Of a stretch of 39,441 bases of DNA, positions 12,260-20,811 are shown piece after piece; position 1 is the first letter of the stretch; the number at the start of each line of letters is the position of its first letter. Both the position numbers and the translations under genes were made by a program. Source of the DNA: a virus; IMG/VR virus record IMGVR_UViG_3300032893_000151, positions 1 to 39,441 of that record. One strand, 5' to 3'. The notes under the pieces are model-generated. The model had not been told where the DNA came from and did not search any database. It was given only the letters and a program-made list of their open reading frames with translations.

Positions 12260-14485
12260 TCAGAAGCCTCCCTCGTTCCAGATGGTCACGGTGCGAAGGC
12301 TGATGGTGTCGGCGGCCCCGTTGATCGTTTCCTGCACCGTAATCGTGCCAGCGCTCACGGTGACGGACCTCGAGCCCTGCGCGACCAATGGGTTCTGCCC
12401 ATTCTGCGTGAGGGATGCCTCGTAGCTCTGAGTGTTGGTGCCCGTCGCGTAGCACTCACACTCGAAAACGAAGTCGCCCGCCACCGCGCCCGTGGTGAAC
12501 CCGGCGACGGCCGAGCCGTCGAGGTTCACGGTGATGTTCTTGGTGCCGGCCGTGCCAGTCATCGTGCCCACGATGCGGATGCGGAAGTTCTTGACGGAGG
12601 TGTTGAAGTCCGCGCCGATCGCGCCCGTGTAGGTCTTGACCGTCGTCGCGCCGAGCACGCCGGTATTCGTGATGAAGGTGGCATCCACCGGCTGGCGCAG
12701 CGGCGCCGTCCAAGTGCCCTGGCGCGTGAACTCGCTCGTGCCACCGTAGAGCAGCACATTGGTCCCGTTGCCCGAGAAGTTAGCGCTGGTCCCGTTGTCG
12801 TTCCAATTGGAAGCGGAGCGCAGGCGCAAGCCCGCGGTCGCGTTGCTGGTGAGGGCGCTGAAATTACAGTTGGCCCGCGAGGCACAGATGATATCGATGC
12901 CCACGGCGCAGTTATTGATGCCCGTATAGTCCACGTGGCCGGTGGCGTTCTCCTGGAGCAGGATGCCCGCCTGCGAGCAGCCCGTGATGTAGGGGCCAAC
13001 GTTCGCCTGGCCGGCGTTGCCGCTCGTCGCCGTGGTCGTGCAGTTGTAGCCGATCGTGTGCGTCTCGCCCGAGATGCAGGTGATGCCGACGACGCCGCCC
13101 GTGATCTTGCCCGCCTGGCCGTAATAGATCCGGCCCTGCTGCTCCTTCACCGCGTTATCGACGTTGTTGAACTGCACGTTGCTTGAGAGGTAGACCTCGC
13201 TGAACTCCTGCGCGACGACGCCATAGCAGCTGCCGGCATTCGCGAAGTTCTGAACGAGGAGGTCCTGCAGAAGCAGCGTGTTATTGCCGTTGCAGTTGAT
13301 GGCGAACGCACCGGCGGCGGCGCCAGTGCCGTCGAGGATCGTCTGGGGCGTGAAGGGCAGCGTCCCGGGCTTGCCCTTGAACTGGATATAATTCTGCGAC
13401 TGCAATCCTGCTGGGATCGTGATGGCCGGCAGGGTGAAAGTGCCGCCACCTGGGTTGCTGATCGTCCAGGTGCCCGCAAGGACCGGGCCATAGAAGGCCA
13501 GCATCGAGAAGGCGTGCGCCAGCGTGAGCATCGGCTGCGAATCGCTGAGGCCGTCGTTTGCATCACTCCCGGTCGTCTCCACGAAGAGCGTGTTGGTCTG
13601 CGAGGCGCTCGGGCTCAAGTAGAAGGACACGCCTCCTCGCGTGATGATCGCCTGACTCACCGCCTTGCGTGCCTGGTGCAGGTTCGGCACGCTCGAGGAG
13701 GTGAGATAGGTGCCCGCGCCCCACACCGGCGAGCCGCCCGCCTGGAGCGACTGAGCGCACGCGGCGCTGACGGCGACCGTCATGTCGGTCACGCCGGGAG
13801 CGGTATTGGTTCCGTAGCGGTCGATGACGCCGGGCAGGAAGATCCCGTTGACGATGGTCAGCGATGCTGCGCTCTCCGCTGGCGTGATCGGGTAGGGCGT
13901 CGAGGCGAGCAGGAAGGCGTTGAACGCCGCCTGCGTCAGTGCGGTCGTCGGGAGGAGACCGATCTGGAGGTTCCCGCTTGCATCGAAGTAGGGCGTCCCG
14001 CCGCCCGTGCCGTTGAGGGAGCGCGCGACGGCGGTAGGCAGGTTGACGAGCGGGTTCGAGTCGCTGTCGGGCGCGACCATGGCGCGGTTGAGCTGGTCCT
14101 CCAGCCGCTGCACCATCTGCGTGAGGCGGTCGAGGTTCTGCTGGAGCGCGGCGCTCGGGAACTGCTGGTTCTGGACGTACTGGGTTTGCTGGGTCTGCAC
14201 CGGGTTCACGAACACCTGGAGGGTGTAGCCCGCCGGGAACGGCGAGGTGAGACCTCCGCCCGTCTGCGTCGCGAGCTGCCATTTGGGCGGGGAGTCCGAA
14301 CTCGCGGGCGCCAGCGTGTAGTTGCTGTTGAGCGTGAGCGTTACCGGCGGCAGGCCGCTCGAGACCGGGGGCGTCAGGATCGCCTCGAAGTCCGTCGCGA
14401 GGTAGGCCTGGACGGGTACCTGGAAGAGCGTGGTTACGCCGTCGCACAGTGCCGTGACGCGCGGCTGCGTTGTCCCGATGGTCAT
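12260..14485 (-). CDS. Tail fibre / tailspike with beta-helix
   Basis: A 741-residue receptor-binding protein. The N-terminal ~140 residues resemble the T7 gp17 anchoring domain and include a coiled segment (LQQNLDRLTQMVQRLEDQLN, about 114-133). From about 250 to 560 the chain is rich in short strands, Gly, Asn and Thr (for example YYGQAGKITGGVVGI) as in a right-handed beta-helix. The last ~150 residues form a separate beta domain. The start overlaps the polyvalent protein stop by 4 nt (ATGA). An enzymatic tailspike activity cannot be judged from sequence alone. Confidence 0.85.
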   Translation of the reverse strand: MTIGTTQPRVTALCDGVTTLFQVPVQAYLATDFEAILTPPVSSGLPPVTLTLNSNYTLAPASSDSPPKWQLATQTGGGLTSPFPAGYTLQVFVNPVQTQQTQYVQNQQFPSAALQQNLDRLTQMVQRLEDQLNRAMVAPDSDSNPLVNLPTAVARSLNGTGGGTPYFDASGNLQIGLLPTTALTQAAFNAFLLASTPYPITPAESAASLTIVNGIFLPGVIDRYGTNTAPGVTDMTVAVSAACAQSLQAGGSPVWGAGTYLTSSSVPNLHQARKAVSQAIITRGGVSFYLSPSASQTNTLFVETTGSDANDGLSDSQPMLTLAHAFSMLAFYGPVLAGTWTISNPGGGTFTLPAITIPAGLQSQNYIQFKGKPGTLPFTPQTILDGTGAAAGAFAINCNGNNTLLLQDLLVQNFANAGSCYGVVAQEFSEVYLSSNVQFNNVDNAVKEQQGRIYYGQAGKITGGVVGITCISGETHTIGYNCTTTATSGNAGQANVGPYITGCSQAGILLQENATGHVDYTGINNCAVGIDIICASRANCNFSALTSNATAGLRLRSASNWNDNGTSANFSGNGTNVLLYGGTSEFTRQGTWTAPLRQPVDATFITNTGVLGATTVKTYTGAIGADFNTSVKNFRIRIVGTMTGTAGTKNITVNLDGSAVAGFTTGAVAGDFVFECECYATGTNTQSYEASLTQNGQNPLVAQGSRSVTVSAGTITVQETINGAADTISLRTVTIWNEGGF

Positions 14486-17400
14486 TCGGTGCTCGCTTTC
14501 ACCTTCTCCGGTGGCAGGCCCATCCAGTCCCCGACCTTCTGCTCGAGCATGTTGGTGGCCCGGCGAAGGTACCAGATTTGATTCGCAGGCATGAGCCGGC
14601 GCAGGCGATGGAGGTCGCTGCGGCTGAACTGGGGGAGCGGCCGCCCGCCCGCCTGCGCCGCCGGCCCCTGGATCGCGCCGCGCACCTTGGCCGGCAGGCG
14701 CAGGTCCCAGAGGTCCACCGCGGCGCCTAGCACGGGGCCGCCGAGCGTCTCCCAGGTCTGCCGGTCGCCCCAGCGCGAGAACGACGGCTCCCCGAGCGCC
14801 CAGAGCGACGGGTAGAAATACTCCCCGAACCAGCCGAGGAGGTTCGACTTGTCCAGCACCTCGAGCGCGAAGCGCTGCGGGTCCTTCTCGATCGGCTGGC
14901 CGCTCACGAGCTGCTTGGCGGCATAGACGAGGGCCCCCGAGGCGATGAGGGAGGCGAGACCCTGCACCGCGCGCAGGTCACCGTGCGCGATGCCCTGGGC
15001 GAGCGGCGTGACGACCTTACGTACCGCGACCGCACCAAAGGTCTTGAACTGGAAGAGGGCCTTGCCCCACTCCTGGCTCGTCCAGAGCGGTGTGTCACCC
15101 TTGGAGGGCGTGAGCGTCGCGGCCTCGGCGTGCTTGTCGACCGCCGCGATGAAGGCGCGCGCGGCCTCCTGGTCCTTCCACTGGTCGGGCATGCCGAACC
15201 GCAGGCCATTCACGTCGACGCCGTGCTCGCGCGTCTCGGCGCCGATGCGGCGCAGGAGGTCCTCCCCGAGGCCCGCCTGGTTCAGACGGGTGAGCTCCAT
15301 GTCGGAGAGACGCTCGCCGGCAGCGACGCGCTCCGCCGACCGGACGAACTCGTGCTGCGCGACGGCGCCGCCGAGTGCCTTGATGGTCGAGATCCATGGC
15401 GTCTCGAGGGTCGCGATTGTGAAGGCGCGCGTCCCGCGGTTGAGGAGGCGCTGCGTGGGATAGGCGCTCTCGGCGCCGAATTCCCCGAGCTGGGCCGCCG
15501 TCGTGTTGTGGATCATGTCGAGCGCGTTACCGAAGGCCTGCTGCTGGTCCCGGTTGAGCTTCAGCGCCTCGAAATCGGTCGCGAGCTTCGCGGCGGCGGC
15601 GAACGTGTTACCGAGGCCGTGTCGCATGATGACGTTGGCGACGTCCGGGAAGTGTGAGAGCGTCGCGGTGCCGAGGAGCCGGAACACGTTGACACTGCGC
15701 CCGATGCGCATAGCCCGCCAGATCCAGGACGAGGGGTCGCCAGGCGCGCCGTAGATGCCATACATGCGGTCCCGCATCGCCCCGAGGTCCCGTATATCGG
15801 CCTTTAAACGGTCGTTGAGCTTATTCGCCCCGTCGTTGTCGCCGGAGGCGAGCTTGCGCTGGATCAGCACGTTGTACTCATCGCCAATGCGCTCGAAGGC
15901 CTGCTGCATGCTCCGATCGCCGAAGCGTTTCGTGACCTCGACCTGCGGGGCGAGCGTGTGCAGGTAGGCGTGGCTCAGGCGGTCGATGTCGTTGACCAGG
16001 TACTTCTCGAGGTCCACGTCGGGGAGCAGGAGCTGCCGGGCCTGCAGGCGGCCGGACTGCGGAACGATGTCCTTGAACACCGTGTCGTTGAGGTCGAGGA
16101 GGCCGAGCTCCGAGCCCATGAGGTTGCGCGTCACCTTGTGGGCGATGTCGTCGGCCTCGGCGTAATCGACGCCCTGGTTGTGGAAGGCGTCGCGGAGCAT
16201 CTGGTGGAAGTTCACGCGATCGGCCCGGATCGCCGCCCGGTCGTATTGGCGCATGAGGTAACTCTCGGCCGTGCCCTGGAGGAGATCCCCTTGCGTGGGC
16301 ATCAACCCGAGACGCTGCGCCTCGACCTTCAGCGGATCAAACACGAGGCGGCGGGTCTCACGCGCGGCCTCAGCGACCTCGGGCACCTGGTGCTTGTCGC
16401 CGCGGCGCATCGCGGCCGAGACCTCCTCGTTCCATGTGCGCTTATCGAGGCGCGCGGGCTCGCCCGGCTTCACGTCCCGGGCGTTGTAGTCCCGGAAGGC
16501 ACTCTCGCGCGCGCGGAAACCCTCGAGCCAGCGGCCCTCCCAGCGCTTTAGCAGCAACTCGACGGACGTCGGCGTCGGAAGTCCCGCCGGCCGCTCGGCA
16601 CTCGGGACGTTCATTTCCAGCATCTCGGGCGTCTCGGCGAGCTCGATCGCGACGCGGCGCGCCTCTATCGAAGGCGAGAACAGGAGCCGCGAGCCCGGCG
16701 CGAACCAGCCGAGCGCCCGCCCAAGCACGCGACCGCCGCGGGCGAGCGAGAGGTCCTTGAGCGTGAGGTCGGCGGCCTGCTTCGCGCCGGCGGTCGACTC
16801 CCCGGGAGCCGCGGTGACAGGAGGTGACGGCTGCGCACCAACGGGAGCGGGAGGTGCCTCCGAGAGCGCCCGGAGACGCGCCTCGAAGGGCGCGCGCTTT
16901 TCTTCCGGGAGCTGTCGCAGCAGATCCTCGAGGTCGGCTTGCCGCCGGGACTGCGAAAAAAGGTCATCGGGACGTCCGGTCTCGAGCGGGACTTCGCGCT
17001 GCTGCGCCGCCTCGCGGCGCGCGCGCTCGTCCGCTACGGCTTGGCCTGGGGGCTTGGCGCCGAAGAGGTCGCCCTGGCGAGCTGCGCTTGCTCCTCCTGC
17101 GCGAGGTCCTGCTGGCGGCTGGCCTCCAGCTTCGAGAGAAAATCCGGGTCCGCCGCCGCCTTTGCCCCCGGCAGGTTCTGCGAGAGCGCCTGTCTCCCCG
17201 TGCTCTCCACTGGCGGGGATCCCGTCGCGGTCTGGCCCAGGCGTCTCGCGATGCGCCGGCCCGCGACGAGCAAGGCTTGCGTCCGCGTCATGCCCATCGA
17301 GGAACCTCTTGATCGCCGCCATGAACGCGGCCGGGTCATCCTCGTGCATCCGCGCCAGGGTTTCAACTGCCGCCTCGTCGATCACGCTCGCGCGCGCCAC

Positions 17401-20400
17401 CATGGCCGTCTCGTGCGCGTCCGCCGTGTTCGCGGCCTTGAGATGCTCATCCAGGCCCGCGAGGTCCTCAGGCTCGGGCAGGAACGGCTGGGAGGCGCGC
17501 CGCTGGTCGGCGACCTCCTGCATGTACTCGACCAGCATCTGTTGCTTGGGTCCGAGCTTCTCGCCCGCAAGCGCCTTATCGACGATGCGCGAGACCTCCT
17601 CCTCCGAATAGCCGCCGGGACGGCCCGGCCACCACTCCGCGTTCGGAATCCACGAGGTGCGCCCAGTGACGCGCCCCTCCTCGTTCATGAGGACGCGGCC
17701 ACCCTTCTGCGCCCAGCCGCTCTCCGTCTCGGCCATGGTGCGAAGGTCGGCGCGCAGCACGTCGTCCGTGGCGAGCCGGCGCCCGAGCGAGGTCGTGGCG
17801 CGCTCGGCCTGCGCGGCGCGCGCTGCGGCGGTCTCCTGCTGAGACGCCAGCATGCGATCCATGACGCCGCGGATTTCGTCGGGTACCCGCTGGCCGGCCG
17901 CTGCGAAGTTGCTGTAGACCTTGAGGAGCCAGTCCCGGAACTTCTGGAAGATCACCTCCAGGCGCCCGGACGGCGCGCGCCCGTCGCGCAAGTACGACTC
18001 GAACCCACGCGCGAACTGCTCCTGGTGCTCGCGCTGGCCCTCCGGGCCGAGCTCCCGCCACTGCTTGAGGTCATCGACGCCGAACCAGTCGAGGAGGGTC
18101 TTGGCATCCTCGCGCAGCTCCTGCGGCGCTTCCGCGTGACTCGCGATCTCCATGGTCACGTCGAGGAAGTGATGGCCGCTTTCATGCAGGAACGTGGACG
18201 GGTCCGCTTTCTCGAAGAGCGAAAGGGTCCGCGTCTGCGGGTTGTAGGCGCCGCGGCCCTCCTGCATGAACTCCATGGAGCGCAAGGGATCCGGGTGCGT
18301 CTCGCTCAGTGCCTCGCCGGTCTTGAGGTTGATGGCGTCCATCACCTCCGTGCTGGCGTTACGCAGGAACCCCGCCAGGTTGCGAATGCCCACGGTTCCA
18401 AAGTCGCCGGCGTCCGCAATGATGACCCGGCTCGCGTTGCTGATCGATAGCGCCCGGTAGAGCGCGTCCATGCCGCCCGTGCCGCGCAAGCGCACCGCCT
18501 CGCGCCCGGTCATGGGCAAGAAGCCGACGGGGATGCCGCGGTTGTCGAGCAGCACGAGGCCCGAGTGTCCCTCGGCGATCCGCGGCACGGCCTCCATCGC
18601 CTCTTTCGGCCCCGTGATGGGGAAGCCGAGGCTGCCGTGCTCGACGAACACGCGCTCGGCGACCGGCACGTGCATCTCGGCGGTGAGCGGGCCCGTGATG
18701 CCGATGCGCTCCTGCGCTTTGCCGTCCGCGAAGGTCCATGAGCGCCCGTGCTCCTCGGCGCCTCCAGCGATCGCGAAGATACCGTGGGGTTCGATGCCTG
18801 AACCCTCGAACACCCTGGCGAGCCGCTGGTTAATCATGTGGTCGGCGGTCGAGAGCGCCGGCTGGCCACTCGGGTGGTTGTGGCCGAACCAGATGTGGCG
18901 CGCACCCGGGATGCGGAACGCCTCGGCGGCGACGATCTGCGGGAACACGGACGCCTGGTTGTGCGAGCCAACAGACGACCCGACGACCGCGAGCGGCTTA
19001 CCCGCCGCGTCCGTCACCAGCGCATCGAAACGTTCCTTGCTGCCGCGCGCCAGCGTCGCAAAGGCCTGCGCCGCCTCGTCGATCGAGACGACGTGATCGG
19101 TGCCTAGGCGCCGCGTGGCTTCCTGGATGATTTCCGTGCGGGTGGCGTAGCGGGCCGGCGGCAGGAGCGGTAGCTCGCCGGCGGCTGGTACGTGCCCGCC
19201 CTCTCCGGGCGGCGGGGCGGCCCGAGGCGTTCGGGAGGCTGGCGGTAGCGGTTCGACGGCATTGCCGAAAAGGTCCTTGCTATAGGGCCCGATTGTACGC
19301 TCTTTAACCCCTCCGGTTTCGACTTCGGCGCGCACCCCTTCGATGACGCGCAACGGATACCGCTCGAAGAAGGCCTCGCCCGTCATGCCGAGGCGCTTGC
19401 CCTGGGTGTCGGCGAACGCCTGGATGAGGTCGGCATAGGCGCCGTTCTGGTCCTTGTCGCGCCGGCCCGTCGCCTCGAGGTCGGCGATCACCTGGTCGCG
19501 CACCGTCGCCCCGACGGCGCGGGCCCGCAGTTGCCCCGGGGTGAGGAGCTTCTCGCGCTCGCCCTCGATCGCGGCGAGTTCCTGCTGGGCAGACTCCCGC
19601 TCCGCCTGGGCGCGCTGCTGCTCGCCCTCCGCGCGCTGCCTCAGGACCTCCATGTACTCCGGCCCATAGGCTGCCTCGAGACGCGCCCGGACGGGTTCCG
19701 GCGTTGCCATGCGCTCCGCCTCGGCGCGAGCGGCCTCATCCGCTGCCTCGGGAGCCACCGGCTGTCCGGCCGCTCTCAGACGTTCCTGCGCAGCCTGGGA
19801 GCGTGCCTCAAGTTCCTCGGGGCGGGCGGCGGCGGCGAGCTGCTCCTGCTGGTGCTGCTCGACCGCGGCGCGCAGGTCCCGCGCCAGGGCGGCAGCGGTG
19901 TCGCCGGCGGGAGCGATCGGTTCGCCCCGCTGAGGCATCACGGGCGGGGGGCGGCTCAAATCCTCCTGGAGCCGCGCTCGCAGTTTCGCGAACTCGGGCG
20001 CCGGAACGTGCGGCCGGATGGCCGCCCCCATGAGTCCCGAGAGGAGGGTCCCCGCCGTGACGCTGGTCAAGCTGAAATCGTGCGTCGGGTCCATGAGGTG
20101 CATCAGCGCCTCATCCGTCGCCGCCGTCGCACCGCCGATGAGGGCGAGGCGCGCGGCGTTGGCGAGGCGCACCTCGCCCGCGATGGGGATTGCCATGGAG
20201 GCGAGCGTCACGGGGTCCGCGAGGCCCCACGCGAACGCCGCAGCGCCGCTCCAGCGGTGCTGCGCCATGGCCTGCGCGTCCCGGAAGTTGCCCATGATCT
20301 GCTGCGTGCGGTAGTCGATCTCGCGCTGCGTGTAGAGCCCGACATAGCGGTCCTTGAAGGGCAGCATCTCGTCCGGGATGCGCCCGGGCGGGCCCTCGTC

Positions 20401-20811
20401 CTGCTGGAGACCGAACTGGGGGAGCCCAGAGGCCATCACGTCGGTGAGAGTCTGGTAGGCCCGTCCCGGGATGGTGGTGCGCGCCGCGGCAGCCCAGGCG
20501 TCCAGCGCCGAGTACTTCGGCCCGCTCGCCCCCGTCCCGCCCATGCTCTCCGGCGGCAGAATCACGGGACCCGGCACCTGGAGCTCGCGCATGTCCTCCG
20601 CGGACTCGCGCGCCGGCGGTGCGGCGGCTGGCGCTGCTCGCTGGGTCTCCCCGGGCTCGAGCGCCGGCTCGTAGTCCTCTGGGCGCGTGGTGTGCGGAGG
20701 CCGCCCGGCGGCTCCCATGGGGTTGTCCGGGGTCGCGCTACCACCGGGAGGCCCCTCGGCCACGGGCGGCGGCAGGCGCGTCTCAATCGGCTGTGGGAGC
20801 ACGAGCGGCAT
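14482..20811 (-). CDS. Giant internal virion polyvalent protein (gp16 position; JAB and zincin domains)
   Basis: A 2109-residue protein, far longer than T7 gp16 (about 1318). It has a Pro/Ala-rich N-terminus, hydrophobic segments near 190-265 and a long Ala/Glu coiled region (310-430). A RadC-type JAB domain (about 560-690) carries HNHPSG (644-649) and a downstream STAD. An HESGH zincin motif follows (876-880), then coiled and Pro-rich linkers (about 1100-1400), and a helical C-terminal third with a membrane-like stretch near 1951-1970. The C-terminal SQEWGKALFQFKTF-type segment resembles large polyvalent protein-associated domains of podoviruses. It is probably ejected with the DNA; the two enzyme domains may cut host proteins. 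No transglycosylase motif was recognised. Confidence 0.85.
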   Translation of the reverse strand: MPLVLPQPIETRLPPPVAEGPPGGSATPDNPMGAAGRPPHTTRPEDYEPALEPGETQRAAPAAAPPARESAEDMRELQVPGPVILPPESMGGTGASGPKYSALDAWAAAARTTIPGRAYQTLTDVMASGLPQFGLQQDEGPPGRIPDEMLPFKDRYVGLYTQREIDYRTQQIMGNFRDAQAMAQHRWSGAAAFAWGLADPVTLASMAIPIAGEVRLANAARLALIGGATAATDEALMHLMDPTHDFSLTSVTAGTLLSGLMGAAIRPHVPAPEFAKLRARLQEDLSRPPPVMPQRGEPIAPAGDTAAALARDLRAAVEQHQQEQLAAAARPEELEARSQAAQERLRAAGQPVAPEAADEAARAEAERMATPEPVRARLEAAYGPEYMEVLRQRAEGEQQRAQAERESAQQELAAIEGEREKLLTPGQLRARAVGATVRDQVIADLEATGRRDKDQNGAYADLIQAFADTQGKRLGMTGEAFFERYPLRVIEGVRAEVETGGVKERTIGPYSKDLFGNAVEPLPPASRTPRAAPPPGEGGHVPAAGELPLLPPARYATRTEIIQEATRRLGTDHVVSIDEAAQAFATLARGSKERFDALVTDAAGKPLAVVGSSVGSHNQASVFPQIVAAEAFRIPGARHIWFGHNHPSGQPALSTADHMINQRLARVFEGSGIEPHGIFAIAGGAEEHGRSWTFADGKAQERIGITGPLTAEMHVPVAERVFVEHGSLGFPITGPKEAMEAVPRIAEGHSGLVLLDNRGIPVGFLPMTGREAVRLRGTGGMDALYRALSISNASRVIIADAGDFGTVGIRNLAGFLRNASTEVMDAINLKTGEALSETHPDPLRSMEFMQEGRGAYNPQTRTLSLFEKADPSTFLHESGHHFLDVTMEIASHAEAPQELREDAKTLLDWFGVDDLKQWRELGPEGQREHQEQFARGFESYLRDGRAPSGRLEVIFQKFRDWLLKVYSNFAAAGQRVPDEIRGVMDRMLASQQETAAARAAQAERATTSLGRRLATDDVLRADLRTMAETESGWAQKGGRVLMNEEGRVTGRTSWIPNAEWWPGRPGGYSEEEVSRIVDKALAGEKLGPKQQMLVEYMQEVADQRRASQPFLPEPEDLAGLDEHLKAANTADAHETAMVARASVIDEAAVETLARMHEDDPAAFMAAIKRFLDGHDADASLARRGPAHRETPGPDRDGIPASGEHGETGALAEPAGGKGGGGPGFSLEAGGQPPAGPRAGGASAARQGDLFGAKPPGQAVADERARREAAQQREVPLETGRPDDLFSQSRRQADLEDLLRQLPEEKRAPFEARLRALSEAPPAPVGAQPSPPVTAAPGESTAGAKQAADLTLKDLSLARGGRVLGRALGWFAPGSRLLFSPSIEARRVAIELAETPEMLEMNVPSAERPAGLPTPTSVELLLKRWEGRWLEGFRARESAFRDYNARDVKPGEPARLDKRTWNEEVSAAMRRGDKHQVPEVAEAARETRRLVFDPLKVEAQRLGLMPTQGDLLQGTAESYLMRQYDRAAIRADRVNFHQMLRDAFHNQGVDYAEADDIAHKVTRNLMGSELGLLDLNDTVFKDIVPQSGRLQARQLLLPDVDLEKYLVNDIDRLSHAYLHTLAPQVEVTKRFGDRSMQQAFERIGDEYNVLIQRKLASGDNDGANKLNDRLKADIRDLGAMRDRMYGIYGAPGDPSSWIWRAMRIGRSVNVFRLLGTATLSHFPDVANVIMRHGLGNTFAAAAKLATDFEALKLNRDQQQAFGNALDMIHNTTAAQLGEFGAESAYPTQRLLNRGTRAFTIATLETPWISTIKALGGAVAQHEFVRSAERVAAGERLSDMELTRLNQAGLGEDLLRRIGAETREHGVDVNGLRFGMPDQWKDQEAARAFIAAVDKHAEAATLTPSKGDTPLWTSQEWGKALFQFKTFGAVAVRKVVTPLAQGIAHGDLRAVQGLASLIASGALVYAAKQLVSGQPIEKDPQRFALEVLDKSNLLGWFGEYFYPSLWALGEPSFSRWGDRQTWETLGGPVLGAAVDLWDLRLPAKVRGAIQGPAAQAGGRPLPQFSRSDLHRLRRLMPANQIWYLRRATNMLEQKVGDWMGLPPEKVKASTE
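18172..18186 (-). other. HESGH zincin metallopeptidase motif
   Basis: Codons 876-880 of the polyvalent protein encode H-E-S-G-H in the context STFLHESGHHFLD. The HExxH pattern supplies two zinc ligands and the catalytic Glu. The third ligand would lie downstream and is not certain. Confidence 0.75.
18865..18882 (-). other. JAB (RadC-type) metal-binding motif HNHPSG
   Basis: Codons 644-649 of the polyvalent protein encode HNHPSG, followed by PALSTAD. The HxHPSG...S..D signature is that of RadC-like JAB/MPN metalloproteins, which include deubiquitinase-like isopeptidases. Confidence 0.75.

Noticed and set aside
16939-18450. 503-codon open frame on the plus strand
   Set aside because: It lies opposite the polyvalent protein, whose JAB and zincin motifs prove the minus frame. 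The translation is low-complexity Arg/Leu/Val sequence.
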